Assembly: GCF_022601975.1 (NCBI RefSeq)
Contig: NZ_JAKVIR010000007.1
Location: forward strand, 45,954-109,953
Source: Pontibacter sp. E15-1
GTDB lineage: Bacteria; Bacteroidota; Bacteroidia; Cytophagales; Hymenobacteraceae
Length of the DNA stretch: 64,000 bases
Reading direction: 5' to 3'
The translations under genes were made by a program, and so were the position numbers. The notes beneath the pieces were generated by a model, which saw only the letters and a program-made list of their open reading frames with translations, was not told where the DNA came from and ran no database searches. Below, piece after piece: positions 52,395-61,228 of this stretch. Numbering within the stretch: the stretch's first letter is position 1; each line of letters opens with the position of its first letter.

Positions 52395-53498
52395 ATGGAA
52401 GCACATCACCTAGCAAGAATCCTGATGACAACAGACACCATAGGCGGTGTCTGGAATTACTCACTCGAACTCATTCGCGCCCTTGCGCCCTTCGGCACAC
52501 ACTTCGATCTGGCCGTGATGGGCGCGCCGCTCACCGACGACCAGCGCCGTCAGGCACAAGAGTTGACTAACCTGACCCTACATGAAAGCACGTACAAGCT
52601 GGAGTGGATGGAGAACCCCTGGGAGGATGTGGAGGCTGCCGGAGAGTGGCTGCTTGCGCTTAAGAGCAAGGTAAGGCCCGACTTGGTGCACCTGAACGGG
52701 ATGGTACACGGGGCTCTGGCCTGGGGCGTCCCGGTTGTAGTGGCCGTGCACTCCTGCGTGCTGTCGTGGTGGCGTGCCGTAAAAGGCGAGGAGGCTCCTC
52801 AGGCCTGGGACAAGTATAAGCAACTGGTGACGCGCGGTTTGCAGGCTGCCGATTTGGTGGTGGCCCCAACACTGGCGATGATGAACCAGGCGCAAGCACT
52901 GTACGGACCGTTTAAGGCCCAGACCGTGATTTACAACGGCCGCGCCCAGAATAATTACCAGTTCGGCAAAAAAGAGCCTTTTGTATTTAGCATGGGCCGC
53001 GTTTGGGACGAAGCGAAAAACATCTCGATGCTGGCGCATATTGCCTCCGAGCTCTCCTGGCCGGTATATATCGCTGGGGACGACAAGCACCCTGCCACCG
53101 GCGAGCCCGTCGAACTGGAGAATGTTCACTTCCTGGGTCAGCTGACAGAGAAAGAAGTTGCGGACTGGCTTTCGAGGGCCTCGATCTATGCGCTGCCAGC
53201 CAAGTATGAGCCATTCGGCCTTACCATACTGGAGGCAGCCATGTCGGGATGCGCGTTGGTGGTGGGCAAAACAGACAGCCAGGCAGAGATTTGGGGAAAT
53301 GCGGCCCGCTACGTGGACCCCGGCAACGCAGACAAGTTGCGTGACACGCTCCAGAACCTGATTCAGGATGAGTTTGTGCGCAACGTGATGGGCTGCCGCG
53401 CCGTGAAACGCTCCCACGGCTACACCGCCGACCCGATGGGCCAGGATTACGACCATGTATACCGCCAACTGATGCAACTCTCGCTGGCAGTAAGTTAG
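52395..53498 (+). CDS. GT4 family glycosyltransferase
   Basis: 367 residues from ATG 52395 (MEAHHLARILMTTDTIGGVW); an in-frame start at 52239 would add 52 residues without family character. GT-B signatures: ILMTTDTIGGVWNYSLEL, DLVHLNGMVHGALAWGVPVV, VFSMGRVWDEAKNISMLAHI, and the donor site ALPAKYEPFGLTILEAAMSG with intact EX7E, followed by YVDPGNADKLRDTL. It is paired with a second glycosyltransferase gene 261 bp downstream and is separate from the large glycan locus. Confidence 0.9.
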   Translation: MEAHHLARILMTTDTIGGVWNYSLELIRALAPFGTHFDLAVMGAPLTDDQRRQAQELTNLTLHESTYKLEWMENPWEDVEAAGEWLLALKSKVRPDLVHLNGMVHGALAWGVPVVVAVHSCVLSWWRAVKGEEAPQAWDKYKQLVTRGLQAADLVVAPTLAMMNQAQALYGPFKAQTVIYNGRAQNNYQFGKKEPFVFSMGRVWDEAKNISMLAHIASELSWPVYIAGDDKHPATGEPVELENVHFLGQLTEKEVADWLSRASIYALPAKYEPFGLTILEAAMSGCALVVGKTDSQAEIWGNAARYVDPGNADKLRDTLQNLIQDEFVRNVMGCRAVKRSHGYTADPMGQDYDHVYRQLMQLSLAVS

Positions 53499-53759
53499 GC
53501 CTGCTCAGAACAGGGGGTGGCTGGCCGTTTTCAGGCCAGATTAGGTAAAGAAAGCACCGCTTTTGGCTGGAAAACACTGGTACTCAGCTACCGGGTTAAA
53601 CAATGTGTAAATTTGGAGTTTTTATTACACAGAAAGACAAATGAAACAGGAAAAGCTGCGTATAAAATGGCATTCCTGATATAAGACCGGCGTACTCCTA
53701 CACTACATTTTCCGTAAGATGCTGCGCATGAATGTAAATCAATAAAACACAGCAGAAGC

Positions 53760-54860
53760 ATGAACATAGTTATACTGGGTTTATCGAATACGTCGGGCAG
53801 GGGAGACGGCCATACCGCCCTCTACCAGCCCCTGATGCGCGAACTGAGTCAGAAGGGCCATCATATCCTTTTTCTGAAGCGTGAAAGGCCTGGCTACGGC
53901 GTTGTGGACGAGTCCCTGAACACTGGCTTCTGCGAAACTGGGCACTATTATTCTCTCAAAGACCTGCAGCTGTTTACGGAGCAGGTGCACGAGGCAGACA
54001 TGGTCATCCTCGGCTCGTCTGTGCCAGAGGGCGTGCAGGTGGCGGAGTGGGTGCTGCGAAACGCGCGGGGCGTAAAGGCCTTCTACGACCTCGATACCCC
54101 TGTTACACTGGCCAGGCTAAATAGCAGGGCATGCGACTACCTGAACCCCGACCTTATCCCGCAATTTGACCTATACCTTTCGGTTATGGGAGGGCCCGCG
54201 CTTGAGGTGCTGGAGCGGCAGTATGGCTCCCCGATGGCACGTGCCCTGTATCGATCCGTAGACGCCACGCTGTTTTACCCTGAGTTCCGGGAGAAAATCT
54301 GGGATCTGGGTTACCTCGCGGATTTTACCGAAAGCCACCAGCCACTCGTGGATAAACTGATGCTGGAAGCTGCCAGCGACTGGTCAAAAGGCCGGTTTGT
54401 GGTGGCAGGGGCGCAGTACCCACCGGACATGCCATGGCCGACGAACACAAAGTATACCCAACAGCTGCAGACAGCAGACCACCGCAAGTTCTACAACAGC
54501 CTGCGCTTTGCCCTACACATCACCGGGCCCGAGGCGTTGCCGGGAACCTACGCCCCAAGCGCCAGCCTATTGGAGGCGGCTGCCTGTGGCACCCCGATTA
54601 TCGCGAACTACTGGGAGGGCCTGGAGGATGTCCTGGCAATAGACTCCGAGATACTGGTGTCCCGCTCATCCAAAGAAACGATACAGTACCTGCGAGAAAT
54701 ATCGAAATCTGAGCGCAAGCTCATCGGGGAGCGGGCGCGCAAGAAAATACTCTCCCGCCATACCCCCGCACGGCGGGCAAAAGAGCTCATCGGCTATGCC
54801 GAGGAATTCCTGACACTCGACGGTGAGCCCGGCGCGTACAACCTTGAAGTCGTGGTATAA
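53760..54860 (+). CDS. CgeB-like glycosyltransferase
   Basis: 366 residues. The N terminus MNIVILGLSNTSGRGDGHTA is a Rossmann start; SSVPEGVQVAEWVL, FYDLDTPVTLARL and DLYLSVMGGPALEVLERQYG match the N-terminal half of CgeB-like proteins. The C-terminal glycosyltransferase half has NSLRFALHITGPE and APSASLLEAAACGTPIIANY. The family is related to the maturation protein CgeB and to sugar-modifying glycosyltransferases. It probably works with the preceding GT4 enzyme on the same acceptor (inference from order). Confidence 0.85.
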   Translation: MNIVILGLSNTSGRGDGHTALYQPLMRELSQKGHHILFLKRERPGYGVVDESLNTGFCETGHYYSLKDLQLFTEQVHEADMVILGSSVPEGVQVAEWVLRNARGVKAFYDLDTPVTLARLNSRACDYLNPDLIPQFDLYLSVMGGPALEVLERQYGSPMARALYRSVDATLFYPEFREKIWDLGYLADFTESHQPLVDKLMLEAASDWSKGRFVVAGAQYPPDMPWPTNTKYTQQLQTADHRKFYNSLRFALHITGPEALPGTYAPSASLLEAAACGTPIIANYWEGLEDVLAIDSEILVSRSSKETIQYLREISKSERKLIGERARKKILSRHTPARRAKELIGYAEEFLTLDGEPGAYNLEVVV

Positions 54861-54921
54861 ACACGACGCCACACGGAACCGAGTACGTAACTGTGGATGA
54901 CATACCCGCACTGATGCCATG

Positions 54922-54962
54922 AAAGGCAACGCCTGCTATACCCTAGCAGGCGTTGCCTTTTG
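54922..54962 (+). terminator. Terminator after the CgeB-like gene
   Basis: A perfect 17-bp stem (54922-54938 with 54944-54960) around TACCC, with AAA at its base and TTTT at its end; it lies 38 bp before the NUDIX gene. Confidence 0.9.
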
Positions 54963-55000
54963 TAGGGGTATCGTTAACTTGCGTGCAACCTAAACGAGCA

Positions 55001-55564
55001 ATGGAGAACAACAAGCATACACCCACTCCCTGGAAAGTGTTAAAAACTGAGATGGTGGTGGACGAGAAATGGTATAAACTGCGGCGCGACCACGTGGCGC
55101 TGCCCAACGGGCTGGAACTGGACGATTATTACGTGAGCGTGCGGCCGGATGTGGTGCTCACCTTCCCACTGACCGCGGACAATCAGGTGATATTTGTGCG
55201 GCAGTACAAACACGCAGCCAGCGACATTTTTATCGAGTTGCCCGGCGGCGTGATTGACGCGCACGAGACCGAGCCCGCCGAGGCGGCCAAACGCGAACTG
55301 CTGGAAGAAACAGGTTATACCACCAGCGAAGTTGAGTTCCTACTGGAGGTAACCGACAACCCTACAAAGGACACCAATAAAATCTACTTTTTTCTGGCCC
55401 GCAACGTGCACAAAGTGGCTGAGCAGGACCTGGACGATTCGGAGGCGATTGAGGTGCTGAAAGTACCCCTGCACGAGGTAGGGCAAATGGTTATGGACGG
55501 GCGCTTGCATGTGTCTGGCACGGTAGCCTTGTGCCTGCTGGCGCTTCGGAAACTGGGGGTATAA
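55001..55564 (+). CDS. NUDIX hydrolase (ADP-ribose pyrophosphatase-like)
   Basis: 187 residues from ATG 55001 (MENNKHTPTPWKVLKTEM); an upstream in-frame start at 54953 lies inside the preceding terminator stem and is rejected. The Nudix box is GGVIDAHETEPAEAAKRELL followed by EETGY; it has one more residue between its first Glu and the RE pair than the canonical pattern, as in many actinobacterial and Bacteroidota ADP-ribose-type members. YVSVRPDVVLTFPLT and VIFVRQYKHAASDIFIELPG also fit the ADP-ribose pyrophosphatase group. It hydrolyses a nucleoside-diphosphate-linked compound. Confidence 0.92.
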   Translation: MENNKHTPTPWKVLKTEMVVDEKWYKLRRDHVALPNGLELDDYYVSVRPDVVLTFPLTADNQVIFVRQYKHAASDIFIELPGGVIDAHETEPAEAAKRELLEETGYTTSEVEFLLEVTDNPTKDTNKIYFFLARNVHKVAEQDLDDSEAIEVLKVPLHEVGQMVMDGRLHVSGTVALCLLALRKLGV

Positions 55565-55870
55565 AATAGCACCTCCAGCAGCAGGAGAGGCACTTTATCC
55601 GCTTCAAAATTCCCTTTCTCAGCTAATGCTGTAAAACAAATCGGTGCCGGGGTAAAGCAAGCGCACGAGGTGCCCAGTCGTTTCACGAAGGGAGCTGTGC
55701 GCGTTCTTCTAAACCCGTATTTTTATCAGACCCATAGGGAACGAACCATAAAAACCTAATGTTATGTTTGTACATTAAATGTATATACATTAAATTTGCA
55801 TGTATAAAACACGTACAAAGTATACACACAGGGCAGTGCTTGCGCCTGCCTTTATACCTATTTAAAAGCG
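55565..55870. other. Promoter-bearing spacer before the nitroreductase gene
   Basis: 306 bp with no gene. The first 170 bp are unremarkable. The right part holds the promoter and the operator-like repeats at 55767-55798, followed by a leader of about 70 nt. Confidence 0.65.
55767..55798 (+). promoter_or_regulatory. Promoter of the nitroreductase-pirin genes with overlapping operator
   Basis: A -33 element TTTG (55767-55770) and -7 element TAAATTTG (55791-55798) are 20 bp apart, an ideal Bacteroidota promoter. Between and over them lie two direct repeats TACATTAAAT (55771-55780 and 55786-55795) and a 14-bp palindrome AATGTATATACATT (55778-55791). The overlap is typical of repressor control. 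Confidence 0.8.
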
Positions 55871-56449
55871 ATGACAGATACTAAAAATAAGATAGCAGTG
55901 CATAATTTGATCACGACACGAAGAAGCCCGCGTGCCTTCAGGGAAAAAGCGGTGACGGAGGAGCAGTTGGAGTCACTTTTTCAGGCTGCCCGCTGGGCTC
56001 CCTCGTCTATGAACGAGCAGCCATGGCGCTTTATCTATGCCGCCAAAGAGGACCAGGAGGCCTTCTCGCGCTTGTTTGGGTGCCTTGTTGAGGGAAACAG
56101 CTGGGCCAAAAACGCTTCGGCGCTTTTCGTGACGGTGGCGAAAAAAAGCTACGACCTCAACGGGAAACCCAACAGCCACGCCTGGCACGACGTGGGCCTG
56201 GCCACTGGCAACCTGCTGCTGCAGGCAACCGAGCTTGGGCTGCACATTCACCTGATGGGAGGCTTCAACGCTGCAAAGGCGCAGCAAGACCTGGGCATAC
56301 CGGAGGGGTATGAGCCCGTGGCCATGGGTGCCATTGGCTTTGCCGGAGACCCCGATACGTTGCCTGACCCACTAAAAGAGCGGGAACTGGCCCCGCGTAC
56401 CCGAAAGCCGCTGCAAGAGCTCGTGTTTAAGGGCAAATGGCAGGGATAA
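55871..56449 (+). CDS. Nitroreductase family protein
   Basis: 192 residues. FMN-binding signatures of the family: TTRRSPRAFREKAVTEEQL, FQAARWAPSSMNEQPWRFI, WHDVGLATGNLLLQATELG and the C-terminal GYEPVAMGAIGFAGDP. The enzymes are flavin-dependent reductases of quinones, nitro compounds or enones using NAD(P)H. It is expressed from the promoter at 55767-55798 and is followed 78 bp later by a pirin gene, so the pair may respond together to electrophile or redox stress. Confidence 0.93.
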   Translation: MTDTKNKIAVHNLITTRRSPRAFREKAVTEEQLESLFQAARWAPSSMNEQPWRFIYAAKEDQEAFSRLFGCLVEGNSWAKNASALFVTVAKKSYDLNGKPNSHAWHDVGLATGNLLLQATELGLHIHLMGGFNAAKAQQDLGIPEGYEPVAMGAIGFAGDPDTLPDPLKERELAPRTRKPLQELVFKGKWQG

Positions 56450-56527
56450 AACAGCTTATGGCGAACGGCGGGGCGGTCTGATTTCGTAGAAAGCTCCTTC
56501 ATTAATAAAGATAAAAACACTAAAGAC

Positions 56528-57241
56528 ATGAGCAAGAAAGTAATGCATAAAGCGGCAACGCGCGGCCACGCCAACCATGGCTGGCTCAACTCGCACCATT
56601 CTTTCAGTTTCGCGAGCTATCATAACCCAGAGCGCATGGGCTTTGGCCTATTGCGTGTCCTGAATGACGATGAGGTGGCTGCGGGCATGGGCTTTGGGGC
56701 GCATCCCCACGACAACATGGAGATCGTTTCGATACCGCTGGAAGGCGAACTGGCCCACAAGGACAGCACCGGCAACAGCAAAATCATCCAGACGAACGAA
56801 GTGCAGATCATGTCGGCCGGAACTGGCCTGACGCACTCAGAGTTCAACCACTCCAAAACGGATCCTGTGAAGTTCCTGCAGATCTGGGTGTTCCCGAAAG
56901 AGCGTAACATCGAGCCGCGCTACGAGCAGAAGGCTTTCAGGCCGGAAGACCGCGTGAACCAACTGCAAACGGTGGTATCACCAGACAAAAATGGCGATGC
57001 GATCTGGATCAATCAGGATGCCTGGTTTACGCTCGGAAGCCTGAAGGAGGGTTTCTCGGAAGAGTATAAAGTGCATAAGCCGGGCAACGGCGTGTATGCC
57101 TTTGTGCTGGAAGGGGAAGTGGAGATAGACGGAGAGAAGCTGGGCAGACGCGATGGCCTGGGCATTTCTGAGACAGAAGCCTTCCAGATTAAAGCCTCCG
57201 GCGACGCAGAGCTGTTGCTGATGGAAGTACCCATGCAGTAA
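56528..57241 (+). CDS. Pirin family protein
   Basis: 237 residues, typical YhhW/pirin length. Bicupin fold: HANHGWLNSHHSFSFASYHN at the N terminus, the metal-binding GAHPHDNMEIVSIPLEGEL with its His and Glu, and SAGTGLTHSEFNHSKTDPVK. The C-terminal cupin is degenerate (YAFVLEGEVEIDGEKLG). Some pirins are metal-dependent quercetin dioxygenases; the natural substrate is usually unknown. Probably co-transcribed with the nitroreductase gene. Confidence 0.94.
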   Translation: MSKKVMHKAATRGHANHGWLNSHHSFSFASYHNPERMGFGLLRVLNDDEVAAGMGFGAHPHDNMEIVSIPLEGELAHKDSTGNSKIIQTNEVQIMSAGTGLTHSEFNHSKTDPVKFLQIWVFPKERNIEPRYEQKAFRPEDRVNQLQTVVSPDKNGDAIWINQDAWFTLGSLKEGFSEEYKVHKPGNGVYAFVLEGEVEIDGEKLGRRDGLGISETEAFQIKASGDAELLLMEVPMQ

Positions 57242-57415
57242 GCAAATCCCCTCAGACAGTGAAAACTCTGGTGCCTGTTTAAGATAAGAAGCAGTAATCT
57301 AACGTTAACTTAAGAATAGCTGCACGTTCACCTGCTTTCACAATAAGTTTTCCTGCTTTGGAGAAGTATAGTTTAGCTAGATGAGGGCAAAATGATTCCC
57401 AGTTTTTCTGGGAGG

Positions 57416-57557
57416 CGCCGGGGGTAGGGGCCCTCTATTTGTAGATTTCCGGTGCCGAACGGAGTGAGGCATTGCGCAGCGCAGCGAGCAAAGGGACACG
57501 ACACAGTGCCGAGCGGGAAAACGCGCCCCAGCTTAAGTAGGGCCCCTACCCCAGGCG
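57416..57557. repeat. 142-bp inverted-repeat element, GC-rich
   Basis: The ends pair over 19 positions with one mismatch: 57416-57434 with 57539-57557, of which GGGGTAGGGGCCCT and AGGGCCCCTACCCC are exact. Inside, GTGCCGAACGG (57452-57462) recurs as GTGCCGAGCGG (57506-57516). A small hairpin TCCCAG-TTTTT-CTGGGA (57397-57413) precedes it. The element has no credible coding content; it could be a non-autonomous mobile repeat or a structured RNA. Confidence 0.55.
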
Positions 57558-57643
57558 TGGAGCGCAAAGCAAGCTATGCAATAAGGCTGTTCAAGTTTTG
57601 AAATAACCGCTATACTCCCGATTTCACGTTAATTTTAGAGACA

Positions 57644-57677
57644 GCAATCGCCCCGGCCAGCAAGCCGGGGCGATTGC
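57644..57677 (-). terminator. Hairpin terminator of the DUF2459 gene
   Basis: A perfect 14-bp stem (GCAATCGCCCCGGC at 57644-57657 with its complement at 57664-57677) abuts the stop codon at 57679. The following U tract on the minus strand is weak (TGTCTCT). Confidence 0.6.
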
Positions 57678-57678
57678 G

Positions 57679-58374
57679 TTAGCGGAGGTAGCGCATCACG
57701 GCAAAGGGCAGCGGGGCCCACAGAGCGGTGGGTATACCTGCCGCTTTCAGGCCTTTGCTCACCCAGTTGTTGCAGTTGTGCAGGATGTAGAATTTGCCGT
57801 TTGCCTCATAAAAAGTGTCCTGACCGGTATAGCCTGATCCGGAAATATGCCTGTAGGCTCCGTTCTCTTTCTGAAAGGAAGCATCGATATACGCTACTAA
57901 CTGCTGATACTGTTCCGGCGAGAGCAGCACGGGCTGTTGTTGCCTGGTGGGTATAAGTTTGCTTGAAACATAGGCGACGTGCATGGCAGCGGGCGTGGGC
58001 CAGAGGGAGGCGCTGAGCGCCACTCCCGGCGTGAGGTCGCGCCACGACGGAGTTTGCATGAAAAAGCGGCGGTCGCCCCAGCCAAAAGCCAGGTAGGTGT
58101 AGCTGCTGTCGGCGGCGGGGAAGTGCTCAAGCGGCACCTTTTGGCGCCAGTCCATATAGGGAGTTGCCACAGGTACCACAAAATCGGTATGCACCCCGTT
58201 GGAGGTGACGAAAATCTCTACCCGCTCATCCTCAGTATGGGCCTGGGCAAAACCATTGTTTACGGGTATGCTGCCCAGAACCGCCGCGCACAGTAGAAAA
58301 AGCGCCACCGTGCCCACCACGCTCACCGCCATACCCCCAACCAGACAGCCTACCTTTCGCTTGATCGTTCGCAT
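57679..58374 (-). CDS. DUF2459 / TIGR02117 family membrane-anchored protein
   Basis: 231 residues. One N-terminal hydrophobic segment (about 10-33) acts as anchor or uncleaved signal. Family signatures: FVTSNGVHTDFVVPV, YTYLAFGWGDRRFFMQTP, AASLWPTPAAMHVAYV-like text, and ISGSGYTGQDTFYEANGKFY, with the conserved LHNCNNWVSKGLKAAG near the end. The pattern of Cys and His residues recalls NlpC/P60-like papain-fold hydrolases, but the function is not established. It faces away from the adjacent M14 gene. Confidence 0.87.
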   Translation of the reverse strand: MRTIKRKVGCLVGGMAVSVVGTVALFLLCAAVLGSIPVNNGFAQAHTEDERVEIFVTSNGVHTDFVVPVATPYMDWRQKVPLEHFPAADSSYTYLAFGWGDRRFFMQTPSWRDLTPGVALSASLWPTPAAMHVAYVSSKLIPTRQQQPVLLSPEQYQQLVAYIDASFQKENGAYRHISGSGYTGQDTFYEANGKFYILHNCNNWVSKGLKAAGIPTALWAPLPFAVMRYLR

Positions 58375-58519
58375 ATTCGCTACATACGTAACGCAGGGGC
58401 AAAGGCCTGAACAAGTGAACGCGTGCCATACCGCCGGGCTGGCTTGCCTTATTCAGCAATTTTGCAGAGATTGTGCCTTGATTCAGTTCCAATCCAACTA
58501 CTTTTTAACAAACAATCCT

Positions 58520-61075
58520 ATGATCAACTCGCTAAAGCGAAGTTTCGCTTTGCTATTGCTGCTGCTGTGTGTGCAGGTGGCCACGGCGCAGGGCCAGTTG
58601 CAGTCGCCGGCGCAGTTTCTGGGCTACCCGCTGGGCAAGCAGTTCACTACCCACAACCGCATCCTGGACTATGTGCAGTATCTGGCGGCGCAATCGCCTG
58701 ACCGGATGAAGGTGCAGGAGTATGGCCATACCTACGAGGGGCGCCCCCTGGTGCTGGCCACCGTAGCCTCAAAAGAGAATTTGCCGCGCCTGGAGCAGAT
58801 CCGGGAGAATAACCTCCGGCAGGCGGGCCTGCAAAGCGGACAGGTGCAGGGTGAGCAGCCCGCCGTGGTATGGCTCAGCTACAACATCCACGGAAATGAG
58901 TCGGTGAGCTCGGAGGCGGTGATGCAGGTGCTGTATGACCTGCTGAATCCGGCAAACGCCCAGGCAGGGAAATGGCTGCAGAACACCGTGGTGATGCTGG
59001 ACCCCTGCGTGAACCCCGATGGGCGCGAGCGCTACGTGCAGTGGTATAAGCAGGCCTCGAACCGGGCAGGAAACGCCTCGCCCTATGCCTGGGAGCATTA
59101 TGAGCCGTGGCCGGGCGGCAGACCAAACCACTACTACTTCGACCTGAACCGCGACTGGGCCTGGCAAACGCAGGTGGAGTCGAAGCAGCGCATGCAGGTA
59201 TACAACAGCTGGCTGCCGCAGGTGCACGCCGACTTCCATGAGATGGGCACCGAGTCGCCATACTACTTCTCGCCGGCGGCCAAGCCTTTCCACGAGAGCA
59301 TTACGCCGTGGCAGCGTCAGTTCCAGAACACCATCGGTGAGTATAACCGGGAGGCCTTCGACAAAAACAACTGGCTGTACTTCACCCGCGAGAACTTCGA
59401 CCTGTTTTACCCCAGCTACGGCGACACCTACCCCACCTACAACGGCGCCATCGGGATGACCTACGAGCAGGGCGGATCGGGCAGGGCAGGGCTGGCCTAT
59501 ACCAAGCAGGACGGCGACACCCTCACCCTGACAGACCGCATCACACACCACGTGGCGGCCAGCATGGCCACCATCCAGGCCACCTCTGAAAAGGCGGAGC
59601 CACTGAAGCAGGAGTTCCGGAAGTACTACGACAACAACCTCAGAAACCCCGCAGGAGACTACAAGGCCTTTGTGCTGAAGGCAGACAACCAGAACGCGGG
59701 CAACCTGAAAGCGCTGACGAGCTACCTCGACCAGCAGGGCATCCGGTATGGCTACGCAGGCAAAAGCAACTCCGTGAAAGGGTATAACTACAGCAACGGC
59801 AAGACAGAAAGCGTGCGCCTGGCACCGCAGGATGTCGTGATTAGCATGTACCAGCCGAAGTCCACACTCCTGAAAGTGCTCTTCGAGCCAAACGCCCGCC
59901 TCGAGGATTCGCTGACGTATGACATTACTTCCTGGGCAATGCCTTACGCCTACGGGGTGCAGGCCTACGCCACCAAATCCAAGCTGGAGCCAACGCAAAG
60001 AGCAGACACGCCTCCGATTGTAAAATTAGAAATCGAGCGCCCCTACGCCTACCTGGCCCGCTGGACAAGTCTGCAGGACCTGAAGTTCCTGACTGCGCTG
60101 ATGCAGGAGGGTATAAAAGTGCGCCAGGCCGAGAAAGCCTTCGAGACCGACGGCCAGCAGTTTGCCCCCGGCACCCTCATCATTACCCGCACCGGCAACA
60201 CCGCCCTGGGTGAGAAGTTGGACGAGACGGTGCGCCAGTTGGCAAATGAGCATCAGGTTAGCCTGCGCGCCACCACCACGGGTTTTGTGAGCAGCGGGGC
60301 CGATTTCGGCTCAGGGAGTGTGCGCTATCTTAAAATGCCGAAGGTGGCACTGCTCTCCGGAGAGGGCGTTTCGCCGTACGGCTTTGGGGAGGTATGGCAT
60401 TACTTTGAGCAGCAGATCGGCTATCCGGTCACGGTGCTCAACACTTCTTACTTCAGCAGTGTGCCCCTGCACGAGTTTGACGTGCTGATTCTGCCGGCGG
60501 GTTCCTACAGCCGCACGCTCAATGAGGAGACGCTGGAAAAAGTGAAGGACTGGGTGCAGGCAGGCGGAAAGCTGATTGCCATGGAAAGTGCAGCCGGATA
60601 TCTGGCAGGGAAAACCGGCTTCAACCTGAAGAAAAAAACGGAGGAGGAAGAAAGCAAAGACAAGGAAAAATCAAAAGACGAAGACCCCTACAAGCACCTG
60701 CGCACTTACGCCAACCGCGAGCGCGAGTCTCTGCAGGAAGAAGTGCAGGGCAGTATTTTCAAAGTCGATCTGGACAACACGCACCCGCTGGCCTTTGGCT
60801 ACGGCCCCACGTACTTTGCCCTGATTCGCTCTTCCGACACCTTCAGCTTCCTGGAAAAAGGCTGGAACGTGGGCGTGCTCAAGAAGAACAACTATACTAC
60901 CGGCTTTGTAGGCACCAGTTCCAAAACCAAGCTGCAGGACGCCCTGATTCTGGGCACGCAGGAACTGGGGCGCGGGCAGGTGGTATACCTGGCAGACAAT
61001 CCACTGTTCCGTGGTTTCTGGCAAAGCGGCAAGTTGCTGTTCGGCAATGCCGTGTTCCTGGTGGGGCAGCAGTAA
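58520..61075 (+). CDS. M14 family zinc carboxypeptidase with C-terminal GATase-like domain
   Basis: 851 residues from ATG 58520, which gives a clear signal peptide (MINSLKRSFALLLLLLCVQV, cleavage after ATAQG). Catalytic M14 motifs: SYNIHGNESVSSEAVMQVL (H-x-x-E), HYYFDLNRDWAW, and VHADFHEMGTESPY with the third zinc His. The C-terminal third is a Rossmann-like domain related to class I glutamine amidotransferases (KVALLSGEGVSPYGFGEVWH, EFDVLILPAGSYSRTL), followed by an EEEESKDKEKSKDED acidic stretch. A large periplasmic or secreted peptidase; a second M14 gene lies at 39274-41031. Confidence 0.93.
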   Translation: MINSLKRSFALLLLLLCVQVATAQGQLQSPAQFLGYPLGKQFTTHNRILDYVQYLAAQSPDRMKVQEYGHTYEGRPLVLATVASKENLPRLEQIRENNLRQAGLQSGQVQGEQPAVVWLSYNIHGNESVSSEAVMQVLYDLLNPANAQAGKWLQNTVVMLDPCVNPDGRERYVQWYKQASNRAGNASPYAWEHYEPWPGGRPNHYYFDLNRDWAWQTQVESKQRMQVYNSWLPQVHADFHEMGTESPYYFSPAAKPFHESITPWQRQFQNTIGEYNREAFDKNNWLYFTRENFDLFYPSYGDTYPTYNGAIGMTYEQGGSGRAGLAYTKQDGDTLTLTDRITHHVAASMATIQATSEKAEPLKQEFRKYYDNNLRNPAGDYKAFVLKADNQNAGNLKALTSYLDQQGIRYGYAGKSNSVKGYNYSNGKTESVRLAPQDVVISMYQPKSTLLKVLFEPNARLEDSLTYDITSWAMPYAYGVQAYATKSKLEPTQRADTPPIVKLEIERPYAYLARWTSLQDLKFLTALMQEGIKVRQAEKAFETDGQQFAPGTLIITRTGNTALGEKLDETVRQLANEHQVSLRATTTGFVSSGADFGSGSVRYLKMPKVALLSGEGVSPYGFGEVWHYFEQQIGYPVTVLNTSYFSSVPLHEFDVLILPAGSYSRTLNEETLEKVKDWVQAGGKLIAMESAAGYLAGKTGFNLKKKTEEEESKDKEKSKDEDPYKHLRTYANRERESLQEEVQGSIFKVDLDNTHPLAFGYGPTYFALIRSSDTFSFLEKGWNVGVLKKNNYTTGFVGTSSKTKLQDALILGTQELGRGQVVYLADNPLFRGFWQSGKLLFGNAVFLVGQQ

Positions 61076-61094
61076 AGAAAAGGAAGATCAGCTT

Positions 61095-61128
61095 AAAAGC
61101 CTCTTGACGAAAGTCTAGAGGCTTTTTT
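61095..61128 (+). terminator. Terminator of the M14 peptidase gene
   Basis: AAAAGCCTCT (61095-61104) pairs with AGAGGCTTTT (61117-61126), with GAC-GAAA-GTC inside, and a T run follows. It lies 20 bp past the stop. Confidence 0.85.
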
Positions 61129-61177
61129 ATGTGGGTTCAACTGCTTTAGAACTAACGTGAACTCAGAATATCTGCTC

Positions 61178-61228
61178 ATTCGGACTTCCCAGTCCGAATG
61201 CCACCTGACGGGGATTTCCTAATCCCCG
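61178..61228. repeat. Two tandem mini-hairpins with similar loops
   Basis: Hairpin A: 9-bp stem ATTCGGACT/AGTCCGAAT around TCCC (61178-61199). Hairpin B: 8-bp stem CGGGGATT/AATCCCCG around TCCT (61209-61228). The loops are alike (TCCC and TCCT), the stems are unrelated, and 9 bp separate the two. No T run follows either. Confidence 0.6.

Larger units (their letters stand above)
57242..57678. other. Spacer holding the 142-bp inverted-repeat element
   Basis: 437 bp without a gene. It contains the inverted-repeat element at 57416-57557 and the hairpin terminator of the minus-strand gene at 57644-57677. The first 170 bp are AT-rich and featureless. Confidence 0.6.

Noticed and set aside
57373..57567. 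Small 64-codon open frame on the minus strand
   Set aside because: It lies in the inverted-repeat element; the translation has no recognisable features and the base pairing explains the sequence better.
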